This document shows positions 17,950 through 26,062 of a stretch of 64,000 nucleotides of DNA, one piece after another. The translations under genes were made by a program, and so were the position numbers. The notes under the pieces are model-generated. The model searched no databases, was not told the DNA's origin, and worked only from the letters and a program-made list of their open reading frames with translations. Source of the DNA: Ginsengibacter hankyongi (GTDB lineage: Bacteria > Bacteroidota > Bacteroidia > Chitinophagales > Chitinophagaceae); contig NZ_VYQF01000003.1 of the NCBI RefSeq assembly GCF_008710285.1, positions 469,365 to 533,364 of the forward strand. Reading direction: 5' to 3'. The first letter of the stretch is position 1, and every line of letters begins with the position of its first letter.

Positions 17950-19245
17950 TTATAACGATTTTAAGTATTCCACAAGATCCTGCTTTTCGGAAGTTGTCAG
18001 ATTTAAAGACATGAAGGTATTATAATGGTTAACCACATCGTTTAACGTAGCAAACCTTCCATCATGATAGAATCCTCCTTTCATCCTGGTAAATAAACCT
18101 CCCAATGGAGTTGTTCTATATTTACCAGTTGGAGACCTTTTAGCTTCAAAATCATCAATGCCAATTTCCGAAGCGTCATGCAAAATATTATCTGCAAATA
18201 CCGGAGAAGCATGGCAAGATGCACACTTGGCTTTCAAAAGAAAAACGCCTTTACCCCTGTCAGCTGCTGCCTTGTCAAAGCTACCTGCGGGAGGTTTAGG
18301 TGCCGAAATAGAATGTTGATAGGATTTTAAAGCGGGAAGTTTTGATGTGATCAAATCGGGGGTATTAATAACATTACCAAAATTATTTTCAACTGCTATC
18401 GGATATTTTACCGGATCATTCAAACGGGAATCATGGAAGGTCCCTTTCCCGTGCATCTCCAGGTTTCCCACAAACGAGTTCCAATAGCTTATATCGCCCC
18501 AACCCGTATACGTAGTTAACCCGATATTCTTAAGGCCGAAAGCCGCAGGAATTAAATTTGCTGCAACAGAACCGTCCGGGCGCAATGCCTTTCCATCCAT
18601 AAATAATACAGCTGCGAATTTTCCAGGACCCCATGCTGCCAGCACACTTCTCAATGTCGTTTCATCTACATGAAGCAAATTCGCTACCGGCTGCGCATTA
18701 TCGGTCAGTGAAATTATTGTTCCTACGTTCAGATCCCGGTTTGGCCATCCATCAAGCCGTTTACCAATTCCGGGTGCAAATGAATTATCTACGGTTGAAT
18801 GACAGGATGCACAGGTTATACCTATTGATTTTAATGAACCGGAAGAACTGAAAGTTCCCTTAACACCAACTACGGCATTTAATTTTAATAAGGTAAGTGT
18901 TGTAGCCGGGTCGTTAAGGTCTATTGCACCGGAACTTATTCCTGCAACAACCTCAGGAGGCAGGGCTTCGGCATCTACTTTTAATCCAACAGCCAATGCC
19001 GTTTTCGGGCTAACCCCAGCGCCAAATCCACCATTCTTCGCTCCGGCAATCGCTTTATCTATGTGTAATAGCCCGCTCCAGAAGTCCTCATCCCCAAAAG
19101 TATCATCGCGAAAAATTTGTTTTCCCTGGCTGATCAATGCGGGATCATCCTTTTCATCCATATGTGTATCATTCTTTTTACATTGAGACAGAATAACGAA
19201 CAATGATAATGATACCATCACAAGAAGTTGCTTTTTGTATTTCAT
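17950..19245 (-). CDS. di-haem cytochrome c peroxidase/MauG-like lipoprotein
   Basis: This 431-residue protein begins with a lipoprotein signal (VILSQC, Cys22). Two CxxCH haem sites are present: CASCH at 145-149 and another near residue 341. The second half shows the MauG/CcpA C-terminal pattern (GKYRTTPLGGLFTRMKGGFYHDGRFATLNDVVNHYN). Such proteins are periplasmic peroxidases or oxidases. Here it would be membrane-anchored in the envelope. The order and length fit the Bacteroidota branch. No partner oxidase gene lies nearby. Confidence 0.85.
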   Translation of the reverse strand: MKYKKQLLVMVSLSLFVILSQCKKNDTHMDEKDDPALISQGKQIFRDDTFGDEDFWSGLLHIDKAIAGAKNGGFGAGVSPKTALAVGLKVDAEALPPEVVAGISSGAIDLNDPATTLTLLKLNAVVGVKGTFSSSGSLKSIGITCASCHSTVDNSFAPGIGKRLDGWPNRDLNVGTIISLTDNAQPVANLLHVDETTLRSVLAAWGPGKFAAVLFMDGKALRPDGSVAANLIPAAFGLKNIGLTTYTGWGDISYWNSFVGNLEMHGKGTFHDSRLNDPVKYPIAVENNFGNVINTPDLITSKLPALKSYQHSISAPKPPAGSFDKAAADRGKGVFLLKAKCASCHASPVFADNILHDASEIGIDDFEAKRSPTGKYRTTPLGGLFTRMKGGFYHDGRFATLNDVVNHYNTFMSLNLTTSEKQDLVEYLKSL

Positions 19246-19758
19246 ATAATATCCTTGAAGTGAAGAATTCTCAGTTTAAATGTTTCTATTAAAAATATAT
19301 ACCAACTCTGATGCTTTGAAAACCGGGTTCTCAATTTTCATCGTGCACGGATAAGAAAATTAATTTCCACAATTCAGTCTTCAGAAGTACATAGAGTGGC
19401 GGGGAATTAAAAAGGTTACAAACAAGAATTAAAAAGAATAAAAAAATGTTGATTAATAAACTCAACATTCAAAGGGAAACATAGAAGTCTGAATTATTCT
19501 ATTATTGGTTCGTGATTGAAACCTGCCCACGCGGCTTGCAGAAGGGGGACACCAGTCAACTCAGAGGCATAGTACAAACCCCATCAAAATTTGTTACATG
19601 GGCGCTTTCTGGATACTTTTATTTATGTTGATGGCAATTTTATATGAGAAGGATCGTTTAAAAATCAACAAGACAAAATTGCTTTTAATAATTTGACCTT
19701 GATTTTTTGAAAGACAATATGTCTCCTTAATTTTATTTTTTAATAAAGACTTAACCTA
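19246..19758. other. intergenic region, nothing recognised
   Basis: About 510 bp, AT-rich near both ends, without a coding frame, tRNA or clear hairpin terminator. Promoters of the di-haem protein (minus) and the membrane protein at 19759 (plus) must lie here, but no TAnnTTTG with good spacing was convincing. Confidence 0.4.
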
Positions 19759-20148
19759 ATGAATACTAAGTTACTAATGACAATAAGTGCGGCTATTTTG
19801 GGAGCGGTAGGAATTATTTTAACATTTATGCCTCAAGAAGTTTCACACTTTTTAAATTTTACCGAGTTAACTCCTATTGTCTTCCAAATCCTAGGTGCTC
19901 TTTACTTTGGATTTGCAATGCTAAACTGGACTGCTAAGGCAAATTTAATTGGTGGTATATATAGCAGACCTATAGCAATCGGTAACTTTACACATTTTCT
20001 TATCGGCGGACTTGCATCAATTAAATTGGTATTACATAACACTGCCTTGACCTCCATTTGGATATGCGCCATTGTGTATTTAGTATTTGCTTTACTCTTC
20101 GGATACGTATTTTTCACCAATCCCTCCTCGAATAATAGAGCAGCGTGA
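19759..20148 (+). CDS. small four-helix membrane protein
   Basis: This 129-residue protein has four membrane segments (about 4-23, 38-58, 70-92 and 97-118) and almost no loop domains. I recognise no motif. The pattern resembles small Bacteroidota DoxX/DUF4345-like proteins but cannot be assigned. The gene stands alone, 360 bp upstream of another small membrane protein on the same strand. Confidence 0.65.
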   Translation: MNTKLLMTISAAILGAVGIILTFMPQEVSHFLNFTELTPIVFQILGALYFGFAMLNWTAKANLIGGIYSRPIAIGNFTHFLIGGLASIKLVLHNTALTSIWICAIVYLVFALLFGYVFFTNPSSNNRAA

Positions 20149-20509
20149 TGAAAAATAGAACATGTTCTTCGGCGGAATAATAAGAAAAGACCGCCAACTA
20201 ACAAAAGAGGCGTGTTATTTAAAAACGCAAGGGTATGCTGTTTGGTCAATTTATTTAAGTAGTACATATTATCAACCGTTAGAATGAGGTCTACAGTGAC
20301 AGTAAAGCCATTTTTTTCCTTAACAGCGTAAGTGTTCGCCTTTAACTTACAGCACTTTTTCTATGCAGTTCATAGTACCATGCCCGCTTCGGACTCGAAA
20401 AAAATCTCCCCGTTTATTAATGAACAAACGCTTTTTGTAACCTTTTCGATTGAATGACACTCCAATATGGTATGGGCTATATTATCAAACACAATCTAAA
20501 TAAATCAAG
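20149..20509. other. intergenic region, nothing recognised
   Basis: The 360 bp between two membrane-protein genes hold no supported gene. A minus-strand frame that runs from the upstream gene into this stretch is a shadow. Confidence 0.35.
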
Positions 20510-20893
20510 ATGGCAATCGCTAATTTAAATCAAGAGCTTAAACCAACGTTCCACTTATTAAAGTACACATTTGGTATTGTTCCAATTGTTGCGGGAATTG
20601 ACAAATTCACCGACTTGTTAACGCAATGGGAAAATTATCTTAACCCGGGCATTGCACATTTAATTCCATTCACACCACATACTTTTATGATGATAGTTGG
20701 AGTAATTGAAGTTATCGCAGGTTTGATTGTACTGGCCAAACCAATAATCGGAGGATATATTGTTTCAGCCTGGTTAACATTAATTGCAATGACTTTATTA
20801 GCAAGTGGAAATTATTTAGATGTTGCTGTTCGTGATATCGTAATGGGCATCGGGGCTTTTTCTCTTGCTAAAATCAGCAAAATTACCTCATAA
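20510..20893 (+). CDS. DoxX-like membrane protein
   Basis: This 127-residue protein has about four membrane segments. TFGIVPIVAGIDKFTDLLTQWENYL followed by FMMIVGVIEVIAGLIVL is a DoxX-type arrangement (G-x-x-K-F, then a G-x-x-E helix). The family is linked to quinone or thiosulfate oxidation and to oxidative stress in other bacteria, but the activity here is unknown. A Bacteroidota-like spacing to the upstream gene and the absence of an operon partner suggest a single-gene unit. Confidence 0.7.
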   Translation: MAIANLNQELKPTFHLLKYTFGIVPIVAGIDKFTDLLTQWENYLNPGIAHLIPFTPHTFMMIVGVIEVIAGLIVLAKPIIGGYIVSAWLTLIAMTLLASGNYLDVAVRDIVMGIGAFSLAKISKITS

Positions 20894-21076
20894 GAGGATA
20901 AATTTATTAAGGAAAAACTTTGAGCTACTCACATATTATTTCAAATGAATTGCTTGACCCGAGTAGCAGGGCAGGGATGCTTAAATGAGCGGCGGCAAAT
21001 ACTACATCAATAGTTCCGGGAGAAACAACTTTCGTTAAAAAATTTTATCTTACGCCCGCTTACAAATCTTACCCTG

Positions 21077-21520
21077 ATGATAACCATAAAAATTAATGAA
21101 TTTAAGGGCTATGGTCTTGAAGAGTTTACCCTGTTTTTAAAAGAGTCCGAAGACAACGTATACGAAATTATCGTTCCCAAAAAAACGGTTGCGGGAACTT
21201 CTGCGAATGCAGATATTGCCTGGGAGTATTTTACGGCAGCTTATATAGGGCGCCAGTTATATGAAATTTCATCAGAATTTTGTTATACCGCTGCCACCCC
21301 AAAGCGTAAAGGTGAATTTGGATTTCATATTACTGCCCGGCGGATCGAACAACTGGCCGGCTTGCTGTTCCAAGCGTCGGGCGCTTTTGGAAATGCTGAA
21401 GTTGCAGAACCTGTCAATTTCACCCTGGAAGTAGGTGCGTTTATTACTTACTTTAAAGATAAGCCTACGGTGTGCCAGGACTTATTAGATATAGGCAAAG
21501 AATATCATTGCGATAAATAG
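21077..21520 (+). CDS. hypothetical protein
   Basis: This 147-residue soluble protein has no signal peptide, membrane segment or recognised motif. The composition (mixed acid and base, ordered hydrophobic spacing, a DIAWEYFTAAYIGRQLYEISSEF helix) looks like a real folded domain. It stands alone on the plus strand with a strong hairpin terminator about 340 bp downstream (21858). No function is proposed. Confidence 0.6.
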   Translation: MITIKINEFKGYGLEEFTLFLKESEDNVYEIIVPKKTVAGTSANADIAWEYFTAAYIGRQLYEISSEFCYTAATPKRKGEFGFHITARRIEQLAGLLFQASGAFGNAEVAEPVNFTLEVGAFITYFKDKPTVCQDLLDIGKEYHCDK

Positions 21521-22379
21521 GACTAATAAGGAATTAGTGAAGCTTAGTATAACGGACATTTACTTTATTACAATACGTGTATATACTACCAGGCCGGTAT
21601 TTTCAACAGGCATGGAATTAGTCAATAGTCCGCTTCCGCACCAGGGTTGAGCTCCTTATCTTTGTACCGAAGTTGATTGATGTCAGGAGACATTAATCTA
21701 CAATCCAAATCCTTCGAAAAGAGCCATATTCAATTATCCAACAGAAAATCATAAAGTCCGGTATCAGTCAGCTTCATTTTTCCAATACCTTTTGAAAATT
21801 ATATTCAAGCTATCCTGCTAAAAGATCACTACCCCTGGAATTAAAATTATTCCATGAAACCCCGCCGCCGGCGGGGTTTTTTATTTGGTAGTCAGCTTCA
21901 CTTATGCTCCTCACCCTCGCTGCAATCTCTCGCAGCTGATTCATATCTTCGAGCGTAATCATAACCAGTAAAGACGAAACATCGGATCTGCCACCGCAAC
22001 AGGCGGTCGTTCGAACACGCATAGTAGCTATACAATCTCTAAACCAACAATTGTATTTAAAAACAACCCAACTATAACTTCATTAAAAGCTCCCACTCTA
22101 CTCCACCAACTAAACCTGTAAAACGCTGTTAAAAAAAGAGGCCACGGTAGAAGCCGCTATCGAACCAAAACTAACGACATAAGGATTAAAATACGCACTT
22201 TTTTAAGCTGTAAGATAACGCAAAGTATAGCCAGGTAATTAATTCCCGGTAGTGCCAACTTGATGAATGTCATAACCATTAATGATTTCAGCCCATATAA
22301 TTGCTACTCTTACTTGCGTAGTTTAGGAATGTATAATCATAATAATTGAAGAGACTTTGTAATAATCAGAAAACAAGTC
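21521..22379. other. long gene-poor region with one terminator-like hairpin
   Basis: The 860 bp hold one strong GC hairpin with T6 (21858-21882) and otherwise no supported gene. A 70-codon minus-strand frame at 21810-22022 passes through the hairpin and is not convincing. The region may contain decayed genes. Confidence 0.4.
21858..21882 (+). terminator. rho-independent terminator
   Basis: CCCCGCC (21860-21866), loop GCC, GGCGGGG (21870-21876), then T6. It is a perfect 7-bp GC stem followed by a T run on the plus strand. The nearest upstream plus-strand gene ends at 21520, so it may end that transcript or an unrecognised RNA. Confidence 0.7.
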
Positions 22380-22793
22380 ATGCAGCAATTAATTTTACCA
22401 CAGTTAAAGTATGAGATTGATACTTACAGGCGGTTATTAAATTTTATTACCGACGAAAATGTGCATTTAAAGAACAGGCTTGCAGTAGTTGTAAAAGATA
22501 ACTTTGAAAAAAATCTGGTGGAAGAGTTGGACAATTATTTAAGCAAATTTGTAGCACAGGATGAGCTGATCAATTTATTAAAAAATGATATTTCAAAAAT
22601 AGAAAACCGGTTGTGGGGACAAATTCACGACGACGGTGAAATTGTAAAGGATATTTACCCCGGTTTAACGGTGCTACAATCTAACATTTTAACGACGCAA
22701 GAGCTGCTTATAACATTATGCAGCGATTTCAATAGTTTTCTTTGGGAGATTATAGTTAATATTAAATGGACCACAAACTATCCGGAACCTTGA
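22380..22793 (+). CDS. hypothetical helical protein
   Basis: This 137-residue, largely helical, soluble protein (YRRLLNFITDENVHLKNRLAVVV, DNYLSKFVAQDELINLLKNDI) has heptad-like hydrophobic spacing suggesting a coiled coil at about 20-80. There is no signal peptide and no family I recognise. Neighbours are gene-poor and give no functional hint. Confidence 0.55.
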   Translation: MQQLILPQLKYEIDTYRRLLNFITDENVHLKNRLAVVVKDNFEKNLVEELDNYLSKFVAQDELINLLKNDISKIENRLWGQIHDDGEIVKDIYPGLTVLQSNILTTQELLITLCSDFNSFLWEIIVNIKWTTNYPEP

Positions 22794-23417
22794 TAAATAT
22801 TTTAAATTGTAGTAAGTTAAATATTCATTCTATGAACAGCTGAAGGCATGTGTTAAATGTATTAATTGCATTAGTTATTATCCTTTCCATTTCGCTGGTT
22901 TCTTTATCCCTTCTTTTTTCTTTTTAAACAGTTTGCCTGCAAATACCTACGGCATGTTTCGGATTATATAATCTGCACTCTTCGCCTACTCTCAAAAAAA
23001 CGGAAACCCCTGTAAAAACAAGGGTCGTCTTGTTACCGGTCTCTAATTGCAAAACCGTGTATGAAGTACGTCTTACATCCGGTAACACTATAAATTTAAT
23101 TCCTTTTTTTTGTATTGCATTCCATCGTACTAACTATAAACCGTAAACGCCGTTTTTATTTATTTGTTCAATAACCCATTCTAATTTTCAGGCCGTTATC
23201 ATTTTGTCGCATTTGGCCCCTTGTGGTGCACGGCCACCGAAGAAACCTTCATTTCCGGCTGCCACCTGGCTATATTATAGCTGCCTTCCGGCTTTCACGT
23301 TCGCAAGCTGCCGAACATGCCTGCAATAAATCAGGTATTATTCTGCCTTCATTCCCCCTTTTGTTAGCCGCAAAACACTCGCGTGTCTCCGGCAAGCTGC
23401 TGCAGTAAGGTGGTAAT
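22794..23417. other. intergenic region, nothing recognised
   Basis: The 620 bp are more GC-rich in the right half (about 23200-23400). Plus-strand frames there look like noise. No RNA gene or repeat was recognised. Confidence 0.35.
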
Positions 23418-23699
23418 TTATTTACGCTTTACACCATTCTTAAAATTGCGCCTGCCCTCGAGTAGCAGCCTCGCTATCTCATGCTTAAAATAAAAGATCT
23501 TACCCAGGCTATCGGAGTAAGAAATTTTACCCGTAGTGCGGTAATGCTGCAGGGTACGCTCTTTAATATTAAGCTCCTGCATTACCTGCTGGCCGTCGAG
23601 AAATACATCGCTGAGCTTAAAATCGGGCGGTAGCGCCGACACGGAAAGTTGCATCTCCATCAGCCGTAATTCATTTTGTATAAAATTATAAGCGGTCAT
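23418..23699 (-). CDS. MerR/excisionase-like HTH protein
   Basis: This 93-residue protein has a winged HTH in its C-terminal half (DGQQVMQELNIKERTLQHYRTTGKISYSDSLGKIFYFKHEIARLLL), of the HTH_17 type common in Bacteroidota mobile DNA. The YRTTGKI(S)YS turn and the KIFYFKHEI wing are the family hallmarks. The N-terminal 30 residues are a short helical lead. Its start lies 62 bp from the conserved 67-bp element at 23761, which may control it. Confidence 0.75.
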   Translation of the reverse strand: MTAYNFIQNELRLMEMQLSVSALPPDFKLSDVFLDGQQVMQELNIKERTLQHYRTTGKISYSDSLGKIFYFKHEIARLLLEGRRNFKNGVKRK

Positions 23700-24042
23700 A
23701 CTTTAAATGCCGGGTTAGTTACGGGATGCCATAAATATGCAAAAAGATCATTTACAAAAAATCAGTATTTATACTGATTTTTTAAAAAGCTAACTAAAGT
23801 AAATACGTACATAAAAATGCGTAGAAAAATGCTGGAGATAATATAGGTGCTGGCAAGGCATCACGCAAAACCAGGCAATAACAGGCAACCTGCTACACAT
23901 GGCAGCAAAGTGCTGCAAGCGCCTTTAAAAAACATAATTGCGCATACGGCAGCCCGTTATATTGAGGTACCATACGGGGTATACCACTTTGCAAGCGTAT
24001 GGAACAGTAACCATTTTATTCACAATTTAAATTTCAATTTTT
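23700..24042. other. intergenic region between HTH gene and DUF6266 gene
   Basis: The 340 bp hold the 67-bp conserved element (23761-23827) listed separately. The remainder up to the start at 24043 is AT-moderate and shows no gene. Confidence 0.5.
23761..23827. promoter_or_regulatory. 67-bp conserved regulatory element, copy 1
   Basis: A perfect hairpin ATCAGTAT-TT-ATACTGAT (23761-23778) is followed by T6, A-rich DNA, AACTAAAG, AAATACGTA and GCGTAGAAA. It aligns without gaps to 57456-57522 with 53 of 67 bases identical. One stem pair changes from A-T here to C-G there, so the hairpin is kept by compensation. Both copies lie 46-62 bp in front of a minus-strand gene, in a divergent intergenic region. 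Role as operator, attenuator or RNA element is open. Confidence 0.65.
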
Positions 24043-24678
24043 ATGGGAACCATTAGTAAAGGTATCCTCGGAGGTTTCTCCGGCACAGTAGGCACCGTCA
24101 TCGGCGGAAGCTGGAAGGGAATAGCGTATATGCGCAGCCAGCCAGGCAAGCGCAGCTTTACGCCATCAGAAAAACAACTGGCACAGCAGGCCAGGTTTGC
24201 ATTGGTCATGCGCTTTTTGCAGCCCATGTCGGCCTTGCTGGAAGTTACGTTTCGCAGCTTCGGCGTGCGGATGACAGGCATCAACAGCGCGCTGTCCTAC
24301 AACATCCAGAATGCGGTAACGGGCACCTACCCCACGCTAAGTATCGATTATGCCTTAGCGTTAGTATCCAGGGGCGACCTGCCCAACGCACTTTCACCGG
24401 CCGTAACGGCTGGTGCAGGCGGCATCCTCACCTTTAGCTGGACGGACAACAGCGGCTCGGGCATTGCCAGTTCCACCGACCTGGCCGTAGCGGTAGCCTA
24501 CTGCCCTGCCCTACAGCAGGCCGTGTATGATATCGGCAGCTCACGCGGCGATATGACCGCCGACCTGAATGCGTCAGTATTTGCCGGCCAGCAGGTAGAA
24601 ACATGGATATCGTTTGTAACACAAGACGGAAAAAAATCCGCCACCAGTATTTTTACCGGTGAGGTAACGGTAAGCTAA
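24043..24678 (+). CDS. DUF6266 family protein
   Basis: This 211-residue protein matches DUF6266 throughout: GILGGFSGTVGTVIGGSWKGIAYMRS at the start, EKQLAQQARFALVMRFLQPM, then SYNIQNAVTGTYPTLSIDYALALVSRGDLP and a beta-sandwich-like C-terminal half with TFSWTDNSGSG. The family is restricted to Bacteroidota, occurs in multiple copies and has no known function. There is no signal peptide. A hairpin terminator follows at 24695. The next gene (24906) has a similar N-terminal layout. Confidence 0.8.
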   Translation: MGTISKGILGGFSGTVGTVIGGSWKGIAYMRSQPGKRSFTPSEKQLAQQARFALVMRFLQPMSALLEVTFRSFGVRMTGINSALSYNIQNAVTGTYPTLSIDYALALVSRGDLPNALSPAVTAGAGGILTFSWTDNSGSGIASSTDLAVAVAYCPALQQAVYDIGSSRGDMTADLNASVFAGQQVETWISFVTQDGKKSATSIFTGEVTVS

Positions 24679-24694
24679 CAGCAACCGCTACCCG

Positions 24695-24733
24695 AAGAAA
24701 CGGGCCGGCTTAAGACGGCCTTGTTTCTTTTTA
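24695..24733 (+). terminator. rho-independent terminator
   Basis: AAGAAAC (24695-24701) pairs with GTTTCTT (24723-24729), with inner GGCCG/CGGCC pairs and a T run. It lies 17 bp after the DUF6266 stop. Confidence 0.65.
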
Positions 24734-24782
24734 AAAAGAAGAATAATTGATGCACACAATTATCATAGCAGTAATTAACACA

Positions 24783-24891
24783 ATTGACTATTCACCATTG
24801 ACTATTCACCATTGACCATTCACGATTCACCATTGATCATTCACCATTGATCATTCACCATTCACCAATTCACCATTCACCATTCACCACT
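24783..24891 (+). repeat. degenerate tandem repeat (ATTCACCATTGA-type)
   Basis: About 110 bp made of 7- and 14-mers of the form ATTCACC, ATTGACT or ATTGATC fill the gap between the two DUF6266-like genes. A 17-mer in it (24811-24827) is identical to 3546-3562, in front of traE. Such low-complexity arrays are frequent between Bacteroidota genes. No function is known. Confidence 0.75.
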
Positions 24892-24905
24892 AAACTCAAC
24901 ATCCC

Positions 24906-25622
24906 ATGGCAATACTTATCAACGGTCTCTTAAAGGGACGACTCGGCAACAACATATACTTTATAAAAAACGGGAAAAACTTTTCACGCCCGGTAAGAAA
25001 GGTAGCCAACCATTCCGAAGCGCAACTGGCCCGCCAACAGCTCTTTGCCAAAGCCGGCAAAATGTGCAAGACTTTACACAAGGACATAACCGATAATATT
25101 ACCCTGCCGGAAAGGCACCTGGTGTACCCGCGCCTTATGTCGTGCATGCTGCACGTGGTAAGAGGGCTGGATATAAATCTTTTAACCACAGGCAACTGCA
25201 CTACATGGTTTGCACCTTGCAAATTCAACAGCAGCTTTTCGGTAAAAGAGCGCTGGCATGTAAATTTTGAACTGGTGCATGCGGCCAACGGCCTCTTGCA
25301 GCTACAAATACCTACGTATAACCCTACCCGTGAGCTTAATGCCCCGGCGCATACCCATCACGTGCAATGTAATATACTGGCCACGGGATGCGATGTAAAC
25401 GACGGCACCCCAACGGGCAGTTATGCAACGGTATTAACCATTGACTATACCGATGCCGAAATACCGGCACAGGTAACAGACCTGGCAATACCTACCCCAC
25501 CCGGTTCTTTAATCTTATTATGTATGTCGCTGGAATATGTACTGTATGGCAGGGGTGCAGAAACTATCAACAGGAACCCAAGATATATGCCCTCGGGGGT
25601 CACGGCTGCCATATTAGTATAG
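24906..25622 (+). CDS. DUF6266-like protein
   Basis: This 238-residue protein has the N-terminal pattern of the preceding gene: a glycine-rich lead (GLLKGRLGNNIYF), a basic RPVRKVANHSEAQLARQQLF segment and then a beta-rich C-terminal half. Sequence identity to the DUF6266 protein is low, so the family assignment is tentative. There is no signal peptide. It lies in the same orientation 225 bp further on, separated by a terminator and a tandem repeat, so it probably has its own promoter. Confidence 0.55.
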   Translation: MAILINGLLKGRLGNNIYFIKNGKNFSRPVRKVANHSEAQLARQQLFAKAGKMCKTLHKDITDNITLPERHLVYPRLMSCMLHVVRGLDINLLTTGNCTTWFAPCKFNSSFSVKERWHVNFELVHAANGLLQLQIPTYNPTRELNAPAHTHHVQCNILATGCDVNDGTPTGSYATVLTIDYTDAEIPAQVTDLAIPTPPGSLILLCMSLEYVLYGRGAETINRNPRYMPSGVTAAILV

Positions 25623-25683
25623 ACCCCTAACCAACAGGCTTTTTATGTACCATACTATTTCTTCATACTTTTAAAACAAGCAA

Positions 25684-26022
25684 ATGGAAAATATAATTAA
25701 ACGGGAAGAAGCGTTTCTTGATACGTGTATTTTTTATGGATTGCAAAACCTCAACGATGGCTTTGATGCACCAGGAATTAAATATTTCTCTGAAGATGAT
25801 TTTGAAAAAGTGCTTAATCGGGTAAAAGAACAGGGCCCTGGCATATTGGGTATTGAGCCCTGGAAAAATGGAGCGTTTTACCAGGTGATGGTTTATGAAG
25901 ATTTTACAGATGACCCTGCAGACTCAAACTGGTATATGCAGGCATTTGAGAAATTTAAAGAGGAGAAAGAAGAGCTTCAGTATGCGGCATCGTATTTTAT
26001 ACCGGGAAATTTATTAAAATAA
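25684..26022 (+). CDS. hypothetical acidic protein next to CRISPR array
   Basis: This 112-residue acidic soluble protein (FLDTCIFYGLQNLNDGFDAPG, GILGIEPWKNGAFYQVMVYEDFTDDP) has no motif I recognise. It ends 40 bp before the first CRISPR repeat. No adaptation or anti-CRISPR role can be inferred from its sequence, and the position may be chance. Coding-like composition and a compact length support a real gene. Confidence 0.6.
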   Translation: MENIIKREEAFLDTCIFYGLQNLNDGFDAPGIKYFSEDDFEKVLNRVKEQGPGILGIEPWKNGAFYQVMVYEDFTDDPADSNWYMQAFEKFKEEKEELQYAASYFIPGNLLK

Positions 26023-26062
26023 TATTAATCAATTTCTTACCATTATATTGCCGCATTACACA

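Noticed and set aside
19902..20267. 121-codon minus-strand frame
   Set aside because: It lies mostly opposite the membrane-protein gene at 19759-20148 and has no family resemblance.
21810..22022. 70-codon minus-strand frame
   Set aside because: It passes through a strong plus-strand terminator hairpin and shows no recognisable domain.
24896..25288. 130-codon minus-strand frame opposite the DUF6266-like gene
   Set aside because: It is a shadow of the plus-strand coding sequence and has a Ser/Cys-rich composition.
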